A stretch of DNA of 64,000 nucleotides, taken from assembly GCF_017562075.2 (NCBI RefSeq), contig NC_054082.1:12959286-13023285 (forward strand). Direction: 5' to 3'. A program made the translations under genes and the position numbers. Positions 49,308-59,560 of this stretch are shown here, one piece after another. The notes beneath the pieces were generated by a model. It saw only the letters and a program-made list of their open reading frames with translations. It searched no databases and was not told the origin of the DNA. Position 1 is the stretch's first letter; every line of letters begins with the position of its first letter. Source of the DNA: Anopheles merus. Taxonomy: Eukaryota > Arthropoda > Insecta > Diptera > Culicidae.

Positions 49308-49674
49308 CCCATTTAAATACACATATCAGACAGCAGAGTTTACAGTGCCAAAAGCAAGCGCAACACACAGGCGAACACTGAAAGAAGCCATAAACAATCG
49401 TTCCACCTAAAGTTCTTCCACCAGTTCTTCCAGCTAAGTTAAGGCTAACAAATAAAGTTACCGTGCTGGCACAACCGAGTGCAGCACAGCACAGTTTGCA
49501 CAAGTGAATCGGCAACTTCTCGGTCATCCCGAAAAGTAGGAACGTACACCCACTATCTTATCTCGCGTTAGGAGACAAATAGTTCCATCAGACGAAGACT
49601 ACGACCACGTGTGCTCCTCAAGCGCAAGAATCATCTTTTCCGCAGTTTTTTTGGTAAAAAAAAAAACCAACAAA
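49308..49674 (+). other. Probable 5' UTR of the acyl-CoA synthetase gene
   Basis: A long T/C tract ending CTTACAG at 49301-49307 looks like a strong 3' splice site. The following 367 bases lead to the ATG at 49675 with no other gene in between. I infer a leader exon here joined to an upstream non-coding exon. Alternatively transcription starts inside this stretch. Confidence 0.5.
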
Positions 49675-49950
49675 ATGATGCGCTCCTTTGGACCGTTGGC
49701 CGCCCGGCTTATTGGGCAGGGGCAGGGGCTCCCCGCGCCGGTCGGCCGGCACCAGCGCTTCTGGAGCCAGCGGTGCGTACGGCTGCTCAGCACCAAGCGG
49801 CAGGTGAAGTATCTCGAGGACACCATCTTCCCGCCGGAGAACGGGCTGGAGCAGAACTCGCTGTACGACAACAACATCCCGGTGCCGCACGTTACCCTCG
49901 ACCACTACCTGTGGGACCAGTTCAGCCAGTGGGCCAACAAGACGGCGGTG
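49675..49950 (+). CDS. Acyl-CoA synthetase exon 1
   Basis: Residues 1-92. The ATG at 49675 is followed directly by a second ATG at 49678; either could be used. It encodes the Arg-rich presequence and the start of the enzyme (NIPVPHVTLDHYLWDQFSQW). Donor GTAAGT, phase 0. Confidence 0.94.
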
Positions 49951-52900
49951 GTAAGTGGCAAACGGGTGGGCGGGAAGATACAAACACAAGAGCAAGCAGA
50001 CAGGGGTTCAAATTCCGCGCACCGTTTGCGCCCCCGGTTGAAAGCTGTCAAGTCGTTAGCCAATTGTTTTATGAGATAATTTATTCCTGCATCCCCCTTC
50101 TGCCTAGAGGGTCCGTCTGTGTTTGGTTAACCTGTGGCCGGTACGGGAAGGCGATAGTGCCTCGCAGTACCCCGCAGTACGACAGACGACAAGCTGCGTT
50201 ATCTCGCGTATTGTTGTTGATGCATCTCGCGCCTCGCGCCCGAGGCCAAAGTGCGCGATGATTGGGGCAAACGCACACACACACACACACAGAGGCCCAG
50301 AGCAAAGTGGACACACATTATCTGTAGCAATTTTGAGCAGGTTTTGATAGGACCGAATTTATACCGGATTTTAAGGGTCCGAAAGAGGGGGAAGAAAGTG
50401 AAGCCAAAATTTGGCACTATCAGTGGATCGTCCGTCTGGTGCAAACCGGACGGAACGAGTGTGTAGGTTAAAAGGGAAAAAGTGACCCATTCGGTGGGGA
50501 TGTTTGATTGTGATTGTAAGAAGAAGAGCAAGCAAAAAAAAAGGAATAAATTTCCCCGAATCAAATGTGATCTGGAACGGTCTGGACAAAAATTTGCCAG
50601 AAACTTGGCTTGCGTTTGCGTCAGCTGTGACCCTATTTTTCTGTATGCTTATCGCGCTATTAATTTTTAAACATCTTCCGACGTGTCTAACGATGCTTCT
50701 CTTTCCCATTGTCCACAGGTTTGCGGTATTACTGGGCGCAACTACACCTACGGCACGCTGCGCGATCACTGTGCGGCACTGGCGATCCGATTGCAGCGGA
50801 AGCTGCACCTAAACTTCGGCCAAACGCTCGCCGTGTGTCTGCCCAACATTCCAGAGTTCCCGCTCGTCACGTTCGGTGCCATCGAGGCCGGACTGGTGGT
50901 GACGACGATTAACCCGATCTACACGGCAGGTACGAAGAACTTACGCGTGCGTGAACTATGGGTGGTTAGGGTCCGCATGTCTACGCATGTCTACGCCGAG
51001 TTTATCAAAAACCTGCTGACGGGTATGATTCATTGACAAATATTGTATGGGACTCATTTGCTGGATCGGAGTACATTCGGAACATCGATCGGAGTAGAAA
51101 AAGAAGATAGCACAGTCTCGCTGATGCTGGGCGCTGAATCCGACGAATCTAGAAGCTCTGTAACACTGACATCTCCAGTATAGGTTCATAATCAATGTGT
51201 TGATGATGACTGGCTGGCTGGATTCAAGATCAGATTCAAGATCGTTATGGGATAAATATCTGTTCCAGGACTGGTATGAATACAAATATCAGTGCCAGGA
51301 CCGATCACTAGTTCCAAGATAGATTCAGGACGTGTTTCAAAAATTTAATGAGTTCAGTATCGGTTACTGGAATAGCATTAGCTGAGGATCGGTCCCAGGA
51401 CTGGTACGGATTAATAATAAATTCGAGATCAGTTCCAGGAACGATATGGGTTTTGTATACATCTCAGAATCGGTATCAGTTCTAGGGCCAGTATGAGATC
51501 CAGTATTAGTTCCAGGATCGGTATGAGCTTATAACCAGTTCCAGGACCAGTATTGGTTCCGAATCAGTTTTCAGTAACGGTATGGGTTCTGTATAAATAT
51601 AAGAATCGGTATCAGTTTTAGATCCAGTATCAATTCCAGGGCCAAAGATGAGATCCAGTATCAGTCCCAGGACCAGTATGGATTCCGGATTAGTTTTAAG
51701 AGCAGCATGGGTTCAGAATCAGTTACGGTACGAGATCTGTATAAATCTCAGAATTGGCATGGATTCGGAATCAGTTCCAGGAACGATATGGGTTCTGTAT
51801 ATATCTCAGAATCGGTATCAGTTCTAGGTCTAGTATCAAATCCAAGGCCATTATGACGTTCACTACCAGTTCCAGGACCAGTATGGGTTCCGGATGAGTT
51901 TTAGGAGCCACATTCGGGTTTGGAATCAGTTCCAGGAACGGTATGGGTTCTGTATATATCTCAGAATCGGTATCATTTCTACGGCGAGTATGAGGTCCAG
52001 TATCGGTTCTAGGATTGGTACAAGCATAGCATCAGTTCCAGGACCAGTTTGGGTCCCGGGTCAGTTTTAGAAGTGACATTCGGGTTCGGAATTAGTTCCA
52101 GGAACGGGTATGGGTTCTTTATAGATCTCAGAATCGGTATCATTTCTATGGCGAGCATGAGGTCCTGTATCAGTTCCTGTACCGGTACGAGATTAACATC
52201 AGTTCCAGGAATCAATTCGAATTTTGAGCGGGGACATAGATTCACGATCAGTTAGAAAACAAATAAATGTTAAGAACCAGTTGCTCTTGATGTGCTCCCT
52301 GGGAATTAAGCAGCACCTGTGAATAACGTTTCATATGTTGCTTTAAATTGACTCCATTCGTTAAATATAAACACCAAATCTTGTACTTCCACATACACGC
52401 TACCTCTCTAATCATCACTGCATAAGTGAGGGCAGAAAGCCAGAAAGTGGAACACGATGTACTCGATCCCCGTCCAAAGATTGTGCTGCGTTGTCATTGA
52501 CGTGTCGCGTGTAATACCGGCGCCATTGATTCGTACACCCACATGGAACTGAACCCACCGGAGGGAGGGTTGGTTTATCAGTCCCACTCGTACCTCGCCG
52601 GATTAGTGTACTGTCATCACCCACAAATTGAGGGCGCCATTATCATACAGCATCTCTCCACACAGTCATACTGCGTACTCACGATTACTCACTGTGGCCA
52701 TTCATCGCCCCCGATCGATCATTGAAATTGAAGGGTCGTAGAGCGCTTATCAGCTGCGAGTGGAAGTTCACTTCCTTCTTGCTTGGGACAGGTACATCGT
52801 ACACATACCCCAAGCAGAAACCAAAAAAAAAAAATAGGCCAGTCATTGCTTTATCGCAACCTTTTACGAGCGTAGCGAATCGATTGAGCTGTGCGCGAAG

Positions 52901-54725
52901 AACCAGTATTCGATTGGTTTTGCCGGTTTTACACGGGAATTCGAGGAAGACATGACTCCCCACGGAACATGAGTCGTAAATTAGCCCAATAACGCCGCGT
53001 GTGATAACGTTTTTTTCCACGTTCCCCCCCTTTTTTTTGTAGCCCGCGCGGACATTTCAGCACTGCTTCGAAAGGTCGCTCCTTTCCCGCGAGATAACAT
53101 TCAACTGTCGTCTGCAAACGATTAGTTCCGTCGCGGTGACTTTTTCTTCCACATTCTCTCTCTCTCTTTCTCGATTATCTCGCCCATTCTCTATCACTGA
53201 CGGGACAAGGTTCATACTGAGTTTAATGTGTTTTTTTTTTGTGTGTTTGTTTCCTTCTTGCAGAGGAAATTTCCCGCCAGCTGGTGGACAGCGACGCGAA
53301 GGTGCTCATCGGACTGGCTTCCAACTATGCAGTATTACGGGAGGCGGCACAGCAGGCCAAGCGCGACATACCGATCGTCTGCATCCGGTGCACCAACGAC
53401 GAAAGCCTGCCGGCCGGTGCGATCGACTTTGCCGAGCTTTCCAACCCGAAAGGTACGGTTCGTGGCCTTGTCAGCATTGCAGTTTCCCTAACCCATTCCC
53501 CTCCTTTCGCACAGGCATTCACTACAGCGAGCTGCGGCAGCACGATCGCACCGCGGACGATATCGTCTTCCTGCCCTACTCGTCCGGCACGACCGGCATG
53601 CCGAAGGGGGTCGAGCTGACGCACCTGAACATTGTCTCCAACAGTGAGATGCTGGCGGTGAAGGCGGGCAACGGCACAGTGGTGCTGCCCACCACCGACA
53701 CCTTCCAGGACGTGCTGCCGTGCGTGCTGCCCTTCTTCCACATCTACGGCCTCACGGTGACGATGATCTCGAAGCTGCGGCAGGGCTGCAAGCTGGTCAC
53801 GCTGCCCAACTTCAAACCCGACACGTTCCTGAACGCGCTCGCCGAGCACAAGGGCACGGTGCTGCATCTCGTCCCACCGATAAGTAAGTCTCCGTCTCCG
53901 GCCCCCTTTTATGCCGTCCCCGTGAGGTGCTATTGGGTTTGTTTTTTTTTCCCTCCTCCCCATTCAGTTATCTTCCTCGGCCATCACGACGGCGTCAAGC
54001 CACGGCACACCGACTCCATCCGGAACGTGTTCTCGGGCGCGGCGCCGATGGGGACGCCCGACGCCGAACGCTTCACCGCACGCGCCCCGAACGCCGAGTT
54101 CATCCAGGGGTACGGGCTGACGGAAACGGCACCGGTGGTGCTGATGGGTGCGCTCGGCTCGCGCAACTACGCCTCGGTTGGGTCGCCCTGCCCTCGCACG
54201 CAGGCGAAAATTGTCGACCTGAACGATCCCACCAACACGGCCCTGGGGCCGAACCAGTCCGGCGAGCTGCTCGTCCGGGGGCCGCAGATCATGAAGGGCT
54301 ACCACAACAACCGCAAGGCGACGGACGAGATGATCATCGAGGGCGGGTGGTTGCGCACGGGCGACATTGCGCACTACGACGAGCAGCTGCAGTTCTACAT
54401 CACCGACCGGCTGAAGGAGCTGATCAAGGTGAAGGGCTTCCAGGTGCCGCCGGCCGAGCTGGAGGAGCTGCTGCGGTCGCACGAAGCGGTGGCCGACGCC
54501 GCGGTCGTCGGCATGCCGCACCCGGTGGCGGGCGAGGTGCCGCGCGCCTTCGTCGTACCGAAGGCGGGCGCGCGCGTCTCCGAGGACGCACTGAAGGCGT
54601 TCATCGCGGAGAAGGTGGCCGTGTACAAGCGGCTCGAGGGGGGCGTCACCTTTCTGGACAGTATTCCGAAGAACGCGTCGGGCAAGATCCTGCGGCGGCA
54701 GCTTAAGCTCGAGCACTGCTCTTAG
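49675..54725 (+). CDS. Acyl-CoA synthetase, 4-coumarate:CoA ligase-like, probably mitochondrial (5 exons, 600 aa)
   Basis: An ANL-superfamily (acyl-CoA synthetase, luciferase, 4CL-like) enzyme that activates a carboxylic acid with ATP via an acyl-adenylate and transfers it to coenzyme A. Exons are 49675-49950, 50719-50929, 53264-53452, 53515-53883 and 53968-54725, all in phase, giving 600 residues, usual for the family plus a presequence. Core motifs are YSSGTTGMPKGV (247-258, phosphate-binding), GYGLTETAP (396-404), TGD (479-481), DRLKELIKVKGFQVPPAELE (495-514) and the C-terminal catalytic Lys588 in PKNASGKIL. The first about 42 residues are Arg-rich without acidic residues, typical of a mitochondrial targeting peptide. 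The C-terminus ends HCS, not a peroxisomal SKL signal. The substrate cannot be read from sequence; plant-type phenylpropanoid chemistry should not be assumed. A Drosophila counterpart may be the pudgy (CG9009) group, unconfirmed. Confidence 0.95.
50719..50929 (+). CDS. Acyl-CoA synthetase exon 2
   Basis: Residues 93-163 (VCGITGRNYTYGTLRDHCAA through TTINPIYTA). It carries the LAVCLPNIPEFPLVTFGAIE segment typical of the N-terminal domain. CACAG acceptor, GTACGA donor, phase 1 out. Confidence 0.95.
51250..52262. repeat. Degenerate tandem array B in acyl-CoA synthetase intron 2
   Basis: About 1 kb of diverged units of roughly 30 bases built on ATCAGTTCCAGGA and CCAGTATGGGTTC. A longer period of about 135-160 bases is marked by recurrence of TATATCTCAGAATCGGTATC near 51450, 51584, 51795, 51950 and 52110. 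It is the reverse complement of the unit in array A at 46200-46910. Confidence 0.82.
53264..53452 (+). CDS. Acyl-CoA synthetase exon 3
   Basis: Residues 163-226 (EEISRQLVDSDAKVLIGLAS through FAELSNPKG). TTGCAG acceptor and GTACGG donor. The upstream intron is 2.3 kb and holds the tandem array; the downstream intron is only 62 bases. Confidence 0.95.
53515..53883 (+). CDS. Acyl-CoA synthetase exon 4
   Basis: Residues 226-349 (IHYSELRQHDRTADDIVFLP through GTVLHLVPPI). It contains the AMP-binding phosphate loop YSSGTTGMPKG. CACAG acceptor, GTAAGT donor. Confidence 0.96.
53968..54725 (+). CDS. Acyl-CoA synthetase exon 5 (3' coding exon)
   Basis: Residues 349-600 and TAG stop at 54723-54725. It contains the adenylation motif GYGLTETAP, the hinge and the mobile C-terminal domain with the catalytic lysine. 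It is strongly GC-rich. The preceding 84-base intron is open in the same frame, but splicing restores the family-typical VPPIIIFLGHHDGVKPRH join. Confidence 0.96.
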
Positions 54726-55242
54726 AACGGGCAGGGAAAGGCTCCTGCGTCACACGATGTTACCCTTGCGCTGGGTTGAAGGGTTCCACTACTTGTAAAA
54801 TCTCATCTTCCTCTAGGTTTTGTTTGTTTTTGTTTTTGGGCAGGGCAATGTGAAGCGAGATATAGGAAAGGAGCGAGCGAGAGCGAGAGGAGGTTAGTGT
54901 AGGCACGAGTGCTGTTTGTTTTTTTTAATTAAGCTGACCATTCTCGAGCACGGACCGTTTTAGCGTCGAGCCCCTTTGGGAAAATGGTCGCCAAAGACCG
55001 TACTGTGTGAAGGGCTCGGTTTTAGCACGGCTCATCCCCCATTTTGTGGGGCTTAGTGGTGGTTTTCTGTGGTACTGTATGTTATGTTTTTGTTTTTAAT
55101 AGGAGGACGTGTTACTTTAGCTTTAGCCCGCCCTTTCCCCCTTTCTCCTCGAGCCCAGTGAGCACAAAGCATTAAGTACATGTTAAAACGTAAGCGTAAA
55201 AATAGACCATTTTGTATCCTTAAAAAGTGTAAACTGTCTATA
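54726..55242 (+). other. 3' flank / 3' UTR of the acyl-CoA synthetase gene
   Basis: Sequence between the stop codon and the hAT-like element. No canonical AATAAA was seen close to the stop; variants such as ATTAAG (about 55170) and ATATAAA (about 55240) are present. The poly(A) site is uncertain. Confidence 0.45.
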
Positions 55243-55250
55243 TAAATGCT
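55243..55250. repeat. Target-site duplication, left copy
   Basis: TAAATGCT, matching TAAATGCC at 56216-56223 in seven of eight bases. Confidence 0.75.
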
Positions 55251-56215
55251 CAGTGCTGCAAAATGTCACTGTCAATGTCATAAAAAATCTGACTGAAACA
55301 AAATCCATATCAGCGTCACGTACTCAATTGTGAAAAATCAGAGGTGATACTCAAAACGGATTGGTCACACCAACCGACATGCAACATGCTTCATGACACT
55401 TTTGCGACCATCGCTTGGTCAGTCACTATGTTATGACTTTTTTTTATTTTGATCAGTTTTGCAAAATGTCACTGACATAGTCATGACAAATTCCGGCTAA
55501 AAGAAAAAACATGTCAGCGTCACGAGCTCTACTGTGATGATCAGAGGCGAGCCTCAAACAGTTGTTGCGACCATCACATGCTTCATGACATTTTTGTGAC
55601 CATCGCTTGGTCAGTCACTTGGTCGTGACACTTTCAGTCGGTGATCATCGCGATGGTCATGGGAGATATGCGGTGCTTGCGAGTGGTTCCAAGAAGCATA
55701 ATGAGCATGATTTCTCTCTCTCTCTGTTTGACCCGACAAATAATCAAAACAAATAGAGGGAGAAAGCATGCTGATTTTGGTACTTGAGTCCTCACGCCAA
55801 GTTTATTGCAAGAATCTTGTGATAATCACCGACAAAAATGTCGTGACCAAGTGAGTGACCAAGAGTTGGGTGCTAATCAAAGTGTCACCAATCATGTGAT
55901 TGATCCTCCAACTGTTTGAGTCTTGTCACTATTCATCTCAGAGCTTCGTTTCAGTCATGAGTGTTGGTGACTGAAACAGGCGACATTTGGCAGCACTGAT
56001 CACAGCCAGAAAAAAATCATGATTATGCTTGCGTCGGCATTAAGCTAAGCTTGTCCGTCAGAGTATCGCGTTGGACTCAAAAATTCACATGTCACGTTCG
56101 GCATGTCATGACGCACTTTTATTGAGTATCAGCAATGAGTATCAAGCTACCACGGATATGTTCATTGTTTTCATTGGTAAAAATCTCGTGATACTCATGA
56201 CATTTTGCAGCACTG
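55251..56215. mobile_element. hAT-like non-autonomous DNA transposon (965 bp)
   Basis: The ends are inverted repeats: CAGTGCTGCAAAATGTCA at 55251-55268 and its exact complement ending at 56215. They are flanked by TAAATGCT (55243-55250) and TAAATGCC (56216-56223), a near-perfect 8 bp duplication. CAGTG...CACTG termini with 8 bp duplications are characteristic of the hAT superfamily. No transposase reading frame is present. Internally a segment of about 200 bases starting near 55258 recurs near 55462, and related words appear inverted near 55830-55960. Confidence 0.85.
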
Positions 56216-56223
56216 TAAATGCC
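56216..56223. repeat. Target-site duplication, right copy
   Basis: TAAATGCC, one mismatch to the left copy. Confidence 0.75.
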
Positions 56224-56701
56224 AAACCTTCCAAAGGAGGAACATTCGATGACAAAAAAGGACGGGACCGTTGGTTTCGGAAGTCGCAAAGGGAAACGTC
56301 GACATTGGACCCTTTCGCTTACACATCGTTTACTATTCCATTTCCATCTTCCCGGCGGTTTGTTACTGTGCTAATAGTGTGTCATTTGTCTGTGTGCTCC
56401 GGCACATGAGGTAATGTAATGAAAGAAAGACAACGATTTAAGGAAGGAAAACAACAACTTCTGACGCGATGCGGCCACACAAGACAATACGAGCCTGGAA
56501 CGTAAATAAATACTAAAACAAAATATGTACGTCTTTCTCTCCTATTCCCCTCCCCTTGCACCGTACCACAGCGGAAGAGAATGTGTAAAAATATAAGGCG
56601 AATCTCTCTAACAAATGAAAAAACAACAGACGAAAACTCGACAAACCAAAATTGCAAAACCAAACCTGCTGCAAACAAAACCAATATCCCGCCACCTCGC
56701 A
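56224..56701 (-). other. 3' flank / 3' UTR of the ABCB10-type gene
   Basis: About 480 bases between the TAA stop of the ABC transporter and the hAT-like element. No AATAAA on the minus strand was found in this stretch; the first one seen is inside the element near 56116. Nothing else was recognised. Confidence 0.4.
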
Positions 56702-56977
56702 TTAACTAATCGCCGTCGTGCTGAACGTTTGCCTTTGCACCAGCTCCCGAAACACGCCACCCTCGGTCGCGATCAGCTGCGCGTAGTTGCCGTGCTCCAC
56801 GATCTGCCCATCCCGCAGCACCGCAATGTTGGTCGCGTTGCGGATCGTGCTCAGCCGGTGGGCGATCGTCAGCACGGTCCGGTTCTTGGTCAGCCGCTCG
56901 AGCGCGTTCTGTATCAGCTCCTCCGATACCGCGTCCAGTGCGCTGGTCGCCTCATCCAGGATCAGTATTTTGGGGTT
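56702..56977 (-). CDS. ABCB10-type exon 8 (Walker B, H-loop, stop)
   Basis: Residues 620-710 and TAA stop at 56702-56704 (NPKILILDEATSALDAVSEE through RQTFSTTAIS). It contains Walker B, the D-loop SALD and the H-loop histidine. Confidence 0.95.
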   Translation of the reverse strand, partial: NPKILILDEATSALDAVSEELIQNALERLTKNRTVLTIAHRLSTIRNATNIAVLRDGQIVEHGNYAQLIATEGGVFRELVQRQTFSTTAIS

Positions 56978-59328
56978 CTGCTTGCAAATGGGACACGCGT
57001 TGAGCGTTGAGTACGTTTTTTTTTTTTTTGTGGACCTGTTTGCGCTACTTACCCGTATGATTGCCCGCGCGATCGCAACGCGCTGCTTTTGGCCGCCGCT
57101 CAGCATCACACCGCGCTGGCCGACCAGCGTGTCCAGCCCGTCCGGGAAGTGGCGCACAAACTCGTCCACGTGCGCTTCCCGCACGACCCGCTGGAAGGCG
57201 CTTTCGGAGATTTTCTCGCCCATGTTCAACCCGTACAGGATGTTTTCCCGTATGCTGCCGCTGAACAGTACCGGTTCCTGGTGGAGGGCCGAGCAGTGTG
57301 AGGCGGTGTCATTTTAAATAAAATAAATAAGCTATAGCCTACCTGATTAACTGCACCGATGTGGCGCCGCAGTGAGGAGGGGTTTAGGTCGCGCAGATCG
57401 GTCCCATCCAGCCGAACGGATCCTTGTGCCGGATCGTAAAGCCTAGGAAAGCGATTTTTCCGTCACATTGGTATTGCCTTTCACCCCGAACTGCCCCGTT
57501 CCCGTATTACCTTAACATTAACGATGCGATGGTCGATTTGCCGGAGCCGCTGCGTCCCACGACGGCAGTCGAGGTACCCGGTTCGATTGTCAAGTTCACA
57601 CCGTTCAGGATCGGTGCGTCCGGTCGGGATGGATAGTGGAAGACAACGTCACGGAACTGAATCTGCCCCGCCGGTGGATTACTCACCTCAATTCCTCCTA
57701 ATGGGGAGAGCAAAATAGTTTTCAATTTACTTTCCGCCCTTTCAATCAACCATCGCGATCGTTCGCGAACCTACCATCGATCGGGATGGCATACTTCCGG
57801 TCGATGATTTCCCACAGCCTGCTGGCGGAACCGACGCCCTTGTTCAGCTCGGTATAGAAGTTGCTTAGCCCACCGATCGAGATGGCGGTGTAGCCGGCGT
57901 ACAGTATGAACGAGGTCAGCGCACCGATCGTCATTTCCGCGTTGTTTACCATCGTGCCGCCGTAGTACAGTACCGACAGGATGATAATGTTGCCCGACAG
58001 TCCCGTCTAGGAGCAAGAAATGTAGAATTTAAATTCTGCCACACGCAAAAATCCATTCCATTCTGCCCCCTGCCCTACCATGCCGTAAAAGGTCGCGCGT
58101 GCTTTCGTCTCCCGGTAGCCAATGTTGAGCGCATCGAGCAGCTGCTCGGAAAACAGCTGCTTCTCAAACCGCTCCTTGCAGAACACCTTCACCGTCTTCA
58201 CGTTGCCCAACCGTTCCTCGCCGATCTTCATGATTTCCGCGTACTTGTCCATCAGCTCGCGCGTAATGTTGCGCACGTAGCGGCCATACACGACGGCACC
58301 GCCCGCGACGCACGGCACGATGCACATGCCGACCAGCGCGAGATGGGGCGAGGTGTAGATCATCATGCCCGTGCCGGCCAGTATCATTGCGGTCGAGCGC
58401 AACCCATCCGACAGGTTCATGCTGAGCGAGTTGCCCACCAGGTACGTGTCGGAGGACAGCCGATTGACCAGCTCGCCCGTACCCTTCCGGTCGAACCAGC
58501 CGGCCTCCTGGTTCAGCATCGAGCTGTACACCTTGGCGCGGATGTTTTTCGTTATTCGAAGTGCTGAAATGAAAAGGAAACATTAATCACAAACCGCTTG
58601 GTTCAAGCTGCTCCGCTACGTACAGGCATTGCTGAACAGGTACACCCGGCCAAAGTTGGCCAGTCCGCCGAGCAGGAAGATGCCCCCGAGCAGCAAACAG
58701 AACTGGTCCAGCTTCTCCTTCGCCATGCCCGTTTCGGCCGAGCTGGCGTAGATGATGTCCAGAATTTTGCCCAACCCGAACGGTACCGACATGGTGATGG
58801 CGGACGAAATTATCAAACAGCCAATGCCACCTAGAACGGGAAGCCAATAAGAAAGAAAAATGTGTTTTTCTTTCTGCCACTTATCACAACGCTTTCGGTT
58901 TATCAACCTGTAATGTTCCACTGCTCCGATTTCGCAAAGCCCAGCAAACGCTTCACATCGGACGATCGGAGCTGCAGCTTGGCCGGCTGTTTCGCAATCG
59001 GTTCCGGCTCCTTGCCGGCAATTGCAAGATTTTTCGCGCTCTCTTCCACCTTCCCGCCGTTGCTTGCTAGGTGACGCCTTGCAGATGCTTCAGCCCACAG
59101 ATTGCCGGCTATCAGCTGTCGATTACGAAATCTGTCTTCGGCAACGCTGTGCCGGCTGCCGCCTCTGCTTGTGCTGATGTACGATCGCTTTCCTCCAGCA
59201 CAGTGGCGCGTGTTTCTGCCACCGACTGCCGTCCTTTCCAACCCATTTCTGCTGGCGAGGTAGTGTAGCGGGCGAAAGGTACACGAGCGGATTTTACTTT
59301 CACTTCCACGGAGTAAATTTATAAACAT
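56702..59328 (-). CDS. Mitochondrial half ABC transporter, ABCB10-type (8 exons, 710 aa)
   Basis: A half transporter (one transmembrane domain plus one nucleotide-binding domain) expected to work as a homodimer in the mitochondrial inner membrane; vertebrate ABCB10 is tied to haem biosynthesis and oxidative-stress protection. Exons, all in phase: 59328-58908, 58830-58624, 58563-58079, 58006-57775, 57697-57511, 57442-57343, 57277-57053 and 56977-56702. The 710 residues compare with about 738 in human ABCB10. The first about 60 residues are basic and Ser-rich, fitting a presequence. Motifs: FDRKGTGELVNRLSSDTYLV in the transmembrane domain, Walker A GRSGSGKST (496-504), Q-loop Q544, LSGGQ (603-607), Walker B ILILDE ending at 628, and H-loop His659. 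The segments TGLSGNIIILSVLYYGGTMV and AISIGGLSNFYTELNKGVG favour ABCB10 over ABCB8 or ABCB7. Drosophila CG3156 is the probable counterpart. Confidence 0.95.
57053..57277 (-). CDS. ABCB10-type exon 7 (signature motif)
   Basis: Residues 545-619, 75 codons (EPVLFSGSIRENILYGLNMG through VAIARAIIR). It contains the LSGGQKQR signature. CCAG acceptor, GTAAGT donor. Confidence 0.95.
57343..57442 (-). CDS. ABCB10-type exon 6 (Q-loop)
   Basis: Residues 511-544 (LYDPAQGSVRLDGTDLRDLN through HIGAVNQ). It ends at the Q-loop glutamine, phase 0. The intron before it is 68 bases. Confidence 0.94.
57511..57697 (-). CDS. ABCB10-type exon 5 (Walker A)
   Basis: Residues 449-511 (GGIEVSNPPAGQIQFRDVVF through TIASLMLR). 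It begins the nucleotide-binding domain, with A-loop Tyr470 in FHYPSRPD and Walker A GRSGSGKST. Confidence 0.95.
57775..58006 (-). CDS. ABCB10-type exon 4
   Basis: Residues 372-449 (TGLSGNIIILSVLYYGGTMV through RKYAIPIDG). It contains the last transmembrane helices and the ABCB10-like ISIGGLSNFYTELNKG segment. CTAG acceptor, GTAGGT donor. Confidence 0.94.
58079..58563 (-). CDS. ABCB10-type exon 3
   Basis: Residues 210-371 (LRITKNIRAKVYSSMLNQEA through TKARATFYGM). It covers intracellular loops and transmembrane helices 2-4. TTCAG acceptor, GTAGGG donor. Confidence 0.94.
58624..58830 (-). CDS. ABCB10-type exon 2
   Basis: Residues 141-210 (GIGCLIISSAITMSVPFGLG through GRVYLFSNA). It holds the first transmembrane helix and the PFGLGKILDIIYA region. 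TCTAG acceptor; donor GTACGT chosen because it keeps phase with exon 3. Confidence 0.9.
58908..59328 (-). CDS. ABCB10-type exon 1
   Basis: Residues 1-141. The ATG at 59326-59328 is the first in the frame; an upstream TTG frame extension is not used as a start. It encodes the presequence and matrix-side N-terminal tail up to GFAKSEQWNIT. The donor GTTGAT is weak but the phase fits exon 2. Confidence 0.88.
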
Positions 59329-59560
59329 AGTAAAACTTCGGGTTCGGCAAGAATGCAATGAGAAAGGGGAGGAAAGGAGAGCAAACAGAAAAAAAACACA
59401 TGTATAGTTGCGGATGCAGTTACGGTAGCATTATTGGGCAAACTGCTGTTGATAGATGGACGGGCTGAAGTTTAAAATTACGAAATTCAACTTACGCTTC
59501 CTGCACGCGCTTCCCTCAGCAGCACCGCAATCGTCTTGTGCGATTATTATTGTGGAACAA
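59329..59560 (-). other. ABCB10-type 5' UTR with a probable leader intron
   Basis: On the minus strand a GTAAGT donor occurs at about 59496. A long pyrimidine-rich tract (about 59395-59355) runs to a CCGAAG acceptor at about 59337, a few bases before the ATG. I infer a non-coding first exon near 59497-59560 and a leader intron of about 160 bases. Confidence 0.45.

Noticed and set aside
52009..52245. Minus-strand frame with repeated ELIPNP-like words
   Set aside because: It is a translation of the tandem array; periodicity comes from the DNA repeat, not a gene.
53325..54716. Long minus-strand and second plus-strand frames over the acyl-CoA synthetase
   Set aside because: They are GC-rich shadow frames opposite or out of frame with well-supported ANL-family exons.
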